A stretch of 64,000 nucleotides of DNA from Haliotis asinina (lineage: Eukaryota > Mollusca > Gastropoda > Lepetellida > Haliotidae): NCBI RefSeq assembly GCF_037392515.1, contig NC_090285.1, forward strand, positions 6,699,501 through 6,763,500, read 5' to 3'. Below the pieces are notes generated by a model, which saw only the letters and a program-made list of their open reading frames with translations, searched no databases and was not told the origin of the DNA. Both the position numbers and the translations under genes were made by a program. Shown piece by piece: positions 45,101 to 57,100 of this stretch. Each line of letters begins with the position of its first letter. The stretch's first letter is position 1.

Positions 45101-48100
45101 ATGGCAACAATGTTGAACAATGCCAGCCAACAATGAACGTGTATGCAAAAAAAAACCATCACAGTCAGTTTAGTAAGCTAATGGCCAGTACTGCAGTACA
45201 CGATTTACTTCAGAACATGACACCAATCATCACAGTTTCACATAACATATTGATGTACGGTGAAAGAGAAACAACAAAGATATACGACATAGATCAGAAT
45301 GTATATTGGTTTATGAACATGATCCACATACTGACACACAATCACTGGCACTCACTCATACATAGAAACACAATGACTAGAAGACAGGCGAACAGATTAT
45401 GCACAATCAACACTGACCGACAGATCCTTTTAAATGGAAAGTTAAGGGGTAAGCATTATATTCCTATACCACACAGATAATGGAAGGGAACGCTTCTCAC
45501 ACAAATGAACAAGTAATTTCCCACACATAAACATGTATCAAATCCACAGACCTCACAAAAACAGAAGGGGAACAACTCTGACATCTAGTACATGTATTTT
45601 CATTGGGTGTCTATCTGTGCACCAGCACCTGGGAATTTCCATGTGACATGAAGAACTAGACAATGAGCTTTTCCAAAGTGAGCCACGCATATAATGATAA
45701 TGACAACTATCAACCCCTCCCTAGCATTGAGAGAAAAGGAAAGAAAGTCTAGTCTGCTACATGAGTCTGAGGAAACAGATCTGAACTGAATACGACAAGC
45801 AGTCTACCAAGTTGAAGTTTTAAGTAAAGCATCTCTAATACTTCAATAATTGTCATGAATAATGAAAACCACCAATCTTCTTGACCATTTCAGGCCAAAA
45901 ATTGAGCAGTGAGTATTACACAGAGCATCATATGTTGAATGACAAATGCTGGAAAACACTCATTCCATCCATGATGGCATGAAATGCTTATGGATAACAA
46001 CTTCATTCTTTGCAACAATACTCACAATCTACTTCTTGCCATTTACCTGAAGAAGAGGCAGAAGTAGATTGGTAACCTTAAACATCTCATTACACAAGTT
46101 AACAAAGTTTATATGCATAAAAATTTCACGCCTTCATGTTTGTCAAACTTCGGAACTTATACCAAAGACTTCATCATGACCAAACATAAGGTACCACATT
46201 TCCAAGTAGTGTTTTAACCTGTTTAGGACCAACCTGTGATCCATTCATACAGCTGTCACAAAGTGCACATGAAGCTACATGTTACAAAGTGCATATGAAG
46301 CAATCCCTGACACAACAATTTCTGGAACTCACAGCCTAACTATATTGTTAATGGCTACAGCAAGAGACATACCAGAGGACTAGCACTTCACAGTCTTCAC
46401 CTGCTGAACACAAGGAACTATGGCCTACCACCATCCATGAACCAGCTGGACAAAATAGGGCTTACTGTAGACAGTGTTAATTGTGTCAGATGTTAGTGCA
46501 CGACAGGAATACAGACGTAGAAGGACAACAGTCGCAGAGAGATTAAGTAAGCAAACACGGAACACCTCACACACCAAATTTTGAAACAAAAATTCAATAG
46601 AGAAGATAGTGAGAAAGCATATTGGGTCAGATTGATCATTTGGAAAATTTAGAAATAATTCTTCAGGTCCTAGATTAAACTTGGAGCTGCACACCTACCC
46701 TTCAGCTGTGATTACTGTTAGTCTGATGGTATTTTATCAAGGAAATCTACCCCTGACTAATATGCTTTACTAATTATGTTTTGCAAGGGAAATGACACTG
46801 TAAAGGAGACAATGACAGTTTGTTGAATAGATGTTTCCGGAGACTGTAGTGAGCATTCCAGCAGAAACAATGGTAAATGAAGTTAGTTTGAGAATAATGG
46901 TCAGGCCTACCTCTTAGAGCTGCATAGAGAAAGAAGCAATGATCAGAACATGATTATCTTAATTATTGCAATTATTGACACATCAACGAAAGTTTTACAA
47001 TGCAGGGTCCAGACTACCACTTCCTCAGACAGCCATGTTAACAGCAGTGAAAGGTGTGCAAAGGGTAAGTCAGTCTCCAGCGGAGGATGTGTATTTCATT
47101 GACAGATGTGTTTCAAAGATGATAGTCATTGTGAGTGAAAACAGTCTCTGCAGGACTTCATTCTTGACCATGACATAAGAAAAATGTTTGATGGATAGAA
47201 AACTATAAAAAATTATCATGAAGTAATGTTTACATGAAAGTAATACAAATGAAACAAAGCAAGAACTGAAGCACTGGCCAATCAGCTTAAGGAAATGCAT
47301 GATGACTGCACACACAGACATGGAGGAATCAGTGTGCACAACACATGCAACCAAACCATACCAGCCAAGCCAAGACACCATCCTGACAATAATTCCAGGA
47401 CTAATATCAGTGCTGAAGTTAACACAGACTATCAGTTACCTGCACAATATCTACAAAAATATGACGACCAGTTCATGGACAGATTCTAGCTACCAAAAAC
47501 AATCCTAAACTCAGCGAGTTCATGACCTGGTTGTACCCACTGCGAAATAGCAAAAGGTTAGTGCAGCTACAAACTGTTACAAAACCCTATGAAAAAGACA
47601 ATACTTTGGCTTTAACTTTACACATTTAATATGAAAAAAAATTTTAAAAAGGCTATAATTTTCTATGTAATTATCATGTAAATAAAGGTCTATTTTCATG
47701 TCTGTCCTGAAGGATATAAAGAATTATTGGCAGGATATATAGAATTAGTGGCACACTGTAACATAGTGGTTATTGAAAACATCCATGAATGACACCCCCA
47801 GCAGGTGCCCCGATGCAGGTAACTTGGGAATGCTGACAAAGCACACAGTTGCTTAAATTGAAAGGCCAGGGCAAGTTTGCAAGGAGCAGATACTGGTGAG
47901 ACAACTTACTCAGGTGAGTTGAGATTGAGGCCCAATGTTGTGAGATCAATCCCAGGTGCTAAAGCAACCAAGTTGGGGTCGTTCTCGGATGCCCGTATAA
48001 ACGTGAGGAGACCCACGATGCCAAACTGATCTGTAACCATGCCTGGCGGGATATTGGAGACTGTGCCTGTATTGGAAAAAGATACATAAACACATGGGTG

Positions 48101-51100
48101 TATTAAACAGGATGACAATAACAGACGTAAATAAACATTGCTTCAATTCATATAATAGATAGATCAGGAAGTTCTTTTGTCCACAAACTGCAAGATATTA
48201 ACTACTTAAAGGTCACATGCAACGTAAACCACAACTTCGCAGATTCTGATACCTTTCGGTATACACTTACCGAAATAAAGCATCACAAATGCCAATTCAA
48301 CCTATAAAGTTGAAAAAAAACGCGATGAAAAAAGAAACCTGCGAAATCGGATTCACTAAATTTCCCCAAGCGCTGGTGTGTGTGTGTGTGTGGGGGTGGG
48401 TGTGTGTGTGTGTGGGTGTGTGTGTGTGTGTGTGTGTGTGTGTTGGGGGGGGGGGAGAAAGTGGTGTCAACAGCTAGGCTGCCCATACCTCATGCGCAGT
48501 GAATAGGTTTGCGGCGCTTGAAACAGTATGTCTGCCTGGAGCATGAGGTTGTGAGCAGTAGTCTTATCTTGGTTGTGTACACAAACAAGTAAATAATCTA
48601 CTCATAACATAAAAAAACTTGTTCATCGTGGTAAGCAGCCTCTGCCACAGAGAAAGCTCAATTTCTGGTTTATTGACACCTATATGTCTGCCTGCTTGTC
48701 TGCTAAAGAGAACATGCAATACACAGCTTCAGTCATTGAACTTAACACCTATCAGGCTACATGCCATAAACAAAATAAATTGATTTATGACTCGTGCACC
48801 TGAGTCTTGTCTCTGCCACATTATTTAATGAGGCAGGTGTGATACTTGTACACATGACATGTTTTTATGTCTGTGGGTTGCAAACAAACTACATCCATTT
48901 TTCATGGGTGATAAGATCTGACGGAAGCTGGTGCAAACTGTTGTCAATTTCAAATCCTGCTTTGTACTTGGACAAATGAGTTTCCAGCCACGCAGTAGTT
49001 CATTTTCTGTATTGAGATGATTTTTATTGGATCAAACACAAATTCAGAGAACATGTATTTACAAAACCCAACATCTCTATATATACATTCTTTATGGATA
49101 ACAACTTCTTCTACTGTATATGATTTTGTCTGACAACAGAATATGAATTCATACTGAAACGACGCATCAAGTACAATAAAAGAAGTTGTTATCCACAAAG
49201 AATCTTACTTTCTTGTGACTCGCTGTACTTCTAAAATGCCCATCAAACAGATCATCTTTCTGTACACACAATGAACCCTCAGTATATCAGCAAATGAAAC
49301 TGCCAAACCGTCGTTACGCTTGAGTGCACACTGCCCGTTATGACTGGGGTCGGTTTCCCGAGTGCTTCGTTTCGAGAGAAGTAAGCCCAAGTACAAAATA
49401 TTGCACTTTTGAATCGTGATTGTATGCTTATAATTTTGTTTATTTGTTTTTTACAAGCAGCAATGTATATCATATGTCATGAATAAGTGATAATTGTGTT
49501 TTAATTATGTTTGATTTTTTTGTTGCATGTGACCTTTAAAATAAATTCTGAAGAGATCCTCTTATTCACTAACCATCATAGTTTGTAGCTACTCCTGTTT
49601 GAACAAGACAAAAATGATAATCTAAATACAGTTTATTTCAGCAGCAGAAATTATGAATAGAGAAAGGGATCAAAATTATTTTTCCCAGGTGACTCCAAAA
49701 TTCCTGCCCAACTGCATGCTGTTCTAACTACTGTGAGGCACAGGGTCACTCACCATCAGGGTGTGTCTGAATGCCTCTCTTTGGTTGAGATGATTTGTCG
49801 GAGGGTTTGTCTTTGCTGTTCACCGACTCGAATGTTCCTGGAGCAGGCTGCAACAATACTCACTCATGTCACTGACACCCTGAACAGACATATCACTAAT
49901 TCACTGGCTTCAGGTGGATGTCAAAAGTACTTATGCATCAAGGCATATTCTGGACCAGACATCACTCTACTTCCCACAATATCCCATTTGGATCAGACAT
50001 TGCACTACTTCCCGTGATATCTCATCTGGACCAGACATCACTCTACTTCCCACAATATCCCATCTGGATCAGACATTGCACTACTTCCCGTGATATCTCA
50101 TCTGGATCAGACATTGCACTACTGCCTGCAATATCTCATCTGGATCAGACATTGCACTACTTCCCGTGATATCCCATTTAAATCAGACATCACTCTTGTT
50201 CCAACAATATTAAATCTGAACATGAATTCGCTCGGTACACTAAATATCCCATCTGAACTTGACTTCACTTTTGTTACCTCATTTTCCTACCCGAACCTAA
50301 CCTAAATCCTGTTCCCTTATTATTCCATCTGACCCTAACCTCACTCTTGTTCCCTCAATATCCCATCTGAACCTGACCTCACTCTGTTCCCTAAATATTC
50401 CATCTGAATTTGGCCAAAGTCTTGTTCCCTAAATATCCTATCTAAATCTGACCTTACACTTGTTCCCTCCATATCCCAACTGAACCAGAATTTACTCCTA
50501 TTCAATAAATATCCCACCTGAACCTAACAAAAGTCTTGTTCCCAAAACATCCTATCTGAATCTAACTGTACTTTTCTTTCCTCAATATCTCCTCTGAATC
50601 AGATCTTGCTCTTGTTCTGTCACCTTCCACTGACAACTCCAGATCAGCCCTTTAATCCCCCCAGGCCTAATGACTAAAACCTCTCCCCAACATGCTGGTC
50701 AGTCTGTCAGTACATGTATTACCCAAGCAAAGTATTTTCATCAAAGCAAATTTACATGGCTCATATTGAGACAAGTTAACATACTTGCCCCAGGCGCAAC
50801 CTAAGATGACAACCTACTTGCATCAGCCAGATTCTAGCTGCACTTTTCATTGCATTAAGTAGATGCAAACATTTAGATGTTTTGTTCAGAAGTTTACCCA
50901 CTCAAAAATGTATTTGCACCTGGTGCAAGTTAGCCTAAGAACTAGGATGCGATTTGTAATATTGAGCTGCACCAGTGCAAGTCACACTGCACTAAATTGA
51001 GCCCTGATTTACCATGGAAGATCATTTACTTACCATGTAAGGATTTGGAGGACCAAACAGAGCACTAACAGTTTTCCTTGTGGAGTCATTTGCCGATGAT

Positions 51101-54100
51101 GCTGGGGGATCTGGACCAAAACAACAATGTTCTTACAGTGAGAGATAAAATCTAGTACAGTGCACCTAGTAATATTTCAGCTGTATGCCGGAAACTTATT
51201 ACATTTTCAGGTTTTGAAGTGTTGTATTGTTATACATACATATCCAGGCATTGTACAGAACTGTAACACTGTGTTACTAACATGTTTGTTGTTAAGGCCT
51301 TGTGACTATATAGTGATTGATACTTTGAGCATAGATTGCTGGGGCATGCTCAGCATGAAGCTTGATATGAAACAATGCACTTGGTTGGTTGTTTAATGCC
51401 GCACTCAGCAACTGTCCACCTATGTGTTGGTAGTCAATATATAATAAAGTCTGGACCAGACAAACCAGAGATCAACAACATCGATCTATGCAATTGGGAT
51501 ACGACAACAGGACAAACAAGCCAGGAGCCTGACCACCTGATCCCGTTAGTTTCCTCTTACAATAAACATGGGTTATTGAAGACCAGTTGTAACCTTGACC
51601 TTCACATGTTGACAATGTACTTACTTGAGGATCCAGGCAGGGCAGGGAACTCCTCCTGGGTGATATTGAACTCGGGGGTGGGGTCCGGAACAGCTTTGCT
51701 GACCATACCTACTGTAGGCAAACAAATACCCTCTTTAGTCACCGCGGCTTTTGTATACACACTGGAAACCTACTGTAGGCAAACAAATACCCTCTTTAGT
51801 CACCGCAGCTTTTGTATACACACTGGAAACCTACTGTAGGCAAACAAATACCCTCTTCAGTCACCGCGGGCTTTTGTATACACACTGGAAACCTACTGTA
51901 GGCAAACAAATACCCTCTTTAGTCACCGCGGGCTTTTGTATACACACTGGAAACCTACTGTAGGCAAACAAGTACCCTCTTTAGTCACCGCAGCTTTTGT
52001 ATACACACTGGAAACCTACTGTAGGCAAACAAATACCCTCTTCAGTCACCGTGGGCTTTTGTATACACACTGGAAACCTACTGTAGGCAAACAAATACCC
52101 TCTTTAGTCACCGCAGCTTTTGTATACACACTGGAAACCTACTGTAGGCAAACAAATACCCTCTTTAGTCACCGCGGGCTTTTGTATACACACTGGAAAC
52201 CTACTGTAGGCAAACAAATACCCTCTTTAGTCACTGTGGGCTTTTGTATACACACTGGAAACCTACTGTAGGCAAACAAGTACCCTCTTCAGTCACCGTG
52301 GGCTTTTGTATACACACTGGAAACCTACTGTAGGCAAACAAATACCCTCTTTAGTCACCGCGGGCTTTTGTATACACACTGGAAACCTACTGTAGGCAAA
52401 CAAATACCCTCTTTAGTCACCGTGGGCTTTTGTATACACACTGGAAACCTACTGTAGGCAAACAAACACCCTCTTCAGTCACCGCGGGCTTTTGTATACA
52501 CACTGGAAACCTACTGTAGGCAAACAAATACCCTCTTCAGTCACCGCGGGCTTTTGTATACACACTGGAAACCTACTGTAGGCAAACAAATACCCTCTTC
52601 AGTCACCGCGGGCTTTTGAAAACACACTGGAAACCTACTGTAGGCAAACAAATACCCTCTTTAGTCACCGCGGGCTTTTGTATACACACTGGAAACCTAC
52701 TGTAGGCAAACAAATACCCTCTTCAGTCACCGTGGGCTTTTGTATACACACTGGAAACCTACTGTAGGCAAACAAATACCCTCTTTAGTCACCGCAGCTT
52801 TTGTATACACACTGGAAACCTACTGTAGGCAAACAAATACCCTCTTCAGTCACCGCGGGCTTTTGTATACACACTGGAAACCTACTGTAGGCAAACAAAT
52901 ACCCTCTTCAGTCACCGCGGGCTTTTGTATACACACTGGAAACCTACTGTAGGCAAACAAATACCCTCTTCAGTCACCGCGGGCTTTTGTATACACACTG
53001 GAAACCTACTGTAGGCAAACAAATACCCTCTTTAGTCACCGCGGGCTTTTGTATACACACTGGAAACCTACTGTAGGCAAACAAATACCCTCTTCAGTCA
53101 CCACGGGCTTTTGTATACACACTGGAAACCTACTGTAGGCAAACAAATACCCTCTTCAGTCACCGCGGGCTTTTGTATACACACTGGAAACCTACTGTAG
53201 GCAAACAAATACCCTCTTCAGTCACCGTGGGCTTTTGAAAACACACTGGAAACCTACTGTAGGCAAACAAATACCCTCTTCAGTCACCGTGGGCTTTTGT
53301 ATACACACTGGAAACCTACTGTAGGCAAACAAATACCCTCTTCAGTCACCGCGGGCTTTTGTATACACACTGGAAACCTACTGTAGGCAAACAAATACCC
53401 TCTTTAGTCACCGTGGGCTTTTGTATACACACTGGAAACCTACTGTAGGCAAACAAATACCCTCTTTAGTCACCGCGGGCTTTTGTATACACACTGGAAA
53501 CCTACTGTAGGCAAACAAATACCCTCTTTAGTCACCGCGGGCTTTTGTATACACACTGGAAACCTACTGTAGGCAAACAAATACCCTCTTTAGTCACCGT
53601 GGGCTTTTGTATACACACTGGAAACCTACGATAGGCAAACAAGTACCCTCTTTAGTCACCGCAGCTTTTGTATACACACTGGAAACCTACTGTAGGCAAA
53701 CAAATACCCTCTTTAGTCACCGCGGGCTTTTGTATACACACTGGAAACCTACTGTAGGCAAACAAATACCCTCTTTAGTCACCGCAGCTTTTGTATACAC
53801 ACTGGAAACTGGCATCATGAACATCTGCATCAGGTAAACTCCCACGACTACACCAATAACACATTCAGATGATCACAGAAAATCTACAAAAACATAATAC
53901 TAGTTATCTGTACTTTCTAATTTAAAGTAAAATTATTGACTTTATACATTATAAGTCTGCCTAATCCATGATTTGGGAAAGGATAACAAACAAACAATCA
54001 CATAATGGAAACATTACACCACAGCATTAACAGTTAGTCATAGTTACAACACACTCAAACACACCACTTGTTTCACTTCACAATATGCATTGTATATAAT

Positions 54101-57100
54101 ATGCATTTTAATTGATATATACAGCAAGTTTGTTATATTCATCAGTTTATTATAAGCATATTTGTTATAAACATAGCTCATTGTAAATTATTTCATATAT
54201 TAAATTCAAAAGTAGATTGTAATAAGAGCTTTGATAAATACTAATGTGCCTGGAGAAAGGAAAACTTCAAAAGTAAATTGCAGCAAAAGCTTTGACATGT
54301 ACTCATTGTGACTGAAGAAAGATATGATCTTTTAATTTGACAGGAGTGACTCATCACCATTTCACTCCTGCATGGACAGAGAGAAAGTCTTAGGCCAATG
54401 ATGAGGCAGTTAACTCATAGACTGATAGAGAATACAGGGTGGCTACATCAAGAACTGAAGCAGAGATGACGTTCTGGGGAAAATAGACAGATAAAGGAAG
54501 CATGGCAATAGTGCAAAGTAACTCCGCAGAAAACTAGGTAAGGTTGCCATAGTTTTAATTATCACAAGACCTTAAAACTGATATTTTTCTAAATTTTCCT
54601 TTTTTTTAGAAACTATTGTGGATTTTCATGACAAGATGGCAAAAGCTCTCTGCTTAACTTTCACAATCAGGAGAGGCTATTTGTGACAAATGGTTTTGGA
54701 GCTGGTCATATTTTCAGACAAATAAATATGTCTTGTTTGTCAGTTTGAGGAATGATCTATTTTTAGATACATGATACACATGACTCACAAACTCTTTCTT
54801 CTCAGTATCTGCATATATTTTATGATTCATGGGGTCATCTTTCACACTAAATATAAAACACTTATCTCAACATGAACCGAAAAGCTGGTATGTCATCAAA
54901 AAAAGATGTCAAAAAGAGCTTGATCCATTGGCTAGATCTTACCATAGTTTCGAGCGGTTGGCATGGGATTGGGAGGGATGTTAGATCTGTTGCTTAATGA
55001 AGGAAATTCCGACAAATCCAGCGCTGGATGGTTGTTCTCGTTACCTGTGGAACATAAGGTGAATAAGGTGTCACAGAGAATTACTGTACACCCACAGCAG
55101 ACTACCTTCTCAAATCCAAAAAATGCACCAAGATTGAAAACCCTTTTATCAAATATATGTGTATATATACAAATTCTGAATCAACAAAGCAAAACAGCAG
55201 TCCTAAATCTCACTTTGGTGAGATTCTATTCAGCATCCAAATCTTTCTTTCAGTGTTTTACGTTTGTAATCAGTGACAATGTGTTTAAATAGTATAGCTT
55301 CTGCTTCATTGGCAGAGAGATCAATGATGTCCCCTAAGATATCACAATAATTTACAAAGCAATCGACAATTAAAATACTGCATACCTTGCCTGCTCCCCG
55401 AAAACCCGAAACTGTTTGTGACACTAGTGATTGGTCCAGCAGCACTGCAACACACAGGACACACAGTGTAGTAGGTGGGGGACATCAGTGTACACACATC
55501 ACCATAAATATCACAGGTGGCTTATGCAGAGTGGGAAACAGTGGGTAATTGTTAGTTGGAACAAACCACATTGTTTTTAGATGGTGAGAATTTTCAGTAT
55601 ACTGCAATAGCCGATGCAAAAGCATATAGAGTGATACATACTGCAAGAATTTATTTTATCAAAAAACTACTGTTAGTCAATTTGATGTTTGATTCATAAA
55701 GCAAAAACACAATAAAATGACTATGTTTGACTATTTGGCACAAATGAAACAAGGAAAAGAACACTTCATTATCAACACAGTGATTACTAGTTTCAGCTAA
55801 TTTCTCTATTTTCAAAAAAAAAAGCCCTGGTATTTTAGACAGCAGTTTGACCTGGTCAGGACATACAAGAGATCACTGGTCACTTACGACAAAACATGCA
55901 GAACAGTCAGATCCAAGACAATGCGGAACATTTGAACAAAAATTCAAAATACATCTTTAAACCAAACTTGTGTGAAAAAAGGAAATATCCTAAGACTTCT
56001 GAGTGTTAGGAAGTTTTCCATATGCATGTCAAAATATCAGTTTTTCAATCAGCATATCACAATTCTTTCATGTCTGAACCAGGTTATTTCAGCAAACTTG
56101 TTCTATTGCTCAGCATTATGAGTTTGTAGAGTGAAATAATACCCAAAAGCATGAGGTTATATCCCTTCATTACAAACAGTGGTCCAAGCATTAACAGAAC
56201 AATATACACATATAATATATATATGGTAATATAAACTTTCGATATATATGGTAATACACACTTTATAATGTAAATATTAAGAAACATGTATACTATTGCC
56301 ATTTACTGTTTTGTTTAGTCTAAAGTTTCCTTAGAGTTCACTAGAAGTAGAAGTGAAAAGTATATCAGTACTTTCTCGATCAATAGTTTGCCTTGTCCTA
56401 AGTGGCAGTGTTATACATTGTGTAACATTTCACGCCATACCTTGAATTGTAATATTAATGAGGTTCAGTGATGTGCAATAAAGAACTGAATTCATAAAGA
56501 AATGTTGTTTGATTCAATTAATGTGCCAGTGAATCACAACAGGACAAGTATACATTTGTAAACAGTAAGTTCTCAGGCAATAAGAAAGGGATAGGAAAAG
56601 TTTTTTTATAGCCTAACACATTTCACAGGTAACCCCAGACATTGGTACAGACGTGTTGTTGTTAAATGTGGGCGCCATTACCTTCCGAATGCTGAGGATA
56701 AAGTTGTCCGCTTCTGGAGATTATTGAGAGGTTGGGAGGACTGGTTCTGACCTAGCACACTGCGGGGTCCGATCACTGACATGCTGCAAGGATCAAATAA
56801 CTCACTTGCACATCATGAAAATATGGGCTGTTGCTTACAGTTTCACACAGTCCTCACATATCCAAGCTGTACTGCACTGGCCTGTAATCCTGTCTGAGCC
56901 AGACAGTCCAATGATTGATATTACAAGTAGTAAACTATGTTGTCATTCTGATGTCACTCACACAAGTCACTAGTCTGATCATGGAGTAAGAGAGTGAGTT
57001 TGTGAATATAGTTTTACACAGCTTTGAGCAATATTTCAGCAATATCAGGATGGGGCACCACTACAAATGAGCTTCACACATTGCACCATGTGGGGAATCA

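Larger units (their letters stand above)
48210..49535. mobile_element. TTAA-flanked DNA element, non-autonomous, 1.33 kb
   Basis: The termini AGGTCACATGCAAC and GTTGCATGTGACCT are perfect 14-bp inverted repeats, and TTAA lies directly outside each (48206-48209, 49536-49539). TTAA targets are used by piggyBac and Kolobok families; which one applies cannot be told without a transposase, and none is visible. The element sits in the CNOT2 intron between exons 49754 and 48066. It contains a long GT tract and a nested hairpin element. Confidence 0.8.

Noticed and set aside
45133-45480. A 115-codon frame in a CNOT2 intron as a nested gene
   Set aside because: No motif is recognised and it lies directly beside an AT-rich degenerate tandem repeat.
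48283-48486. Thr/His-rich and Cys/Val-rich peptides as short proteins
   Set aside because: They are translations of the (GT)n microsatellite inside a CNOT2 intron.
51708-53809. A CRISPR-like array or a repetitive protein, from regular 62-bp spacing and open frames of 70-111 codons
   Set aside because: There are no unique spacers between repeats, the sequence is animal intron, and the frames exist only because the unit lacks stops over two or three copies.
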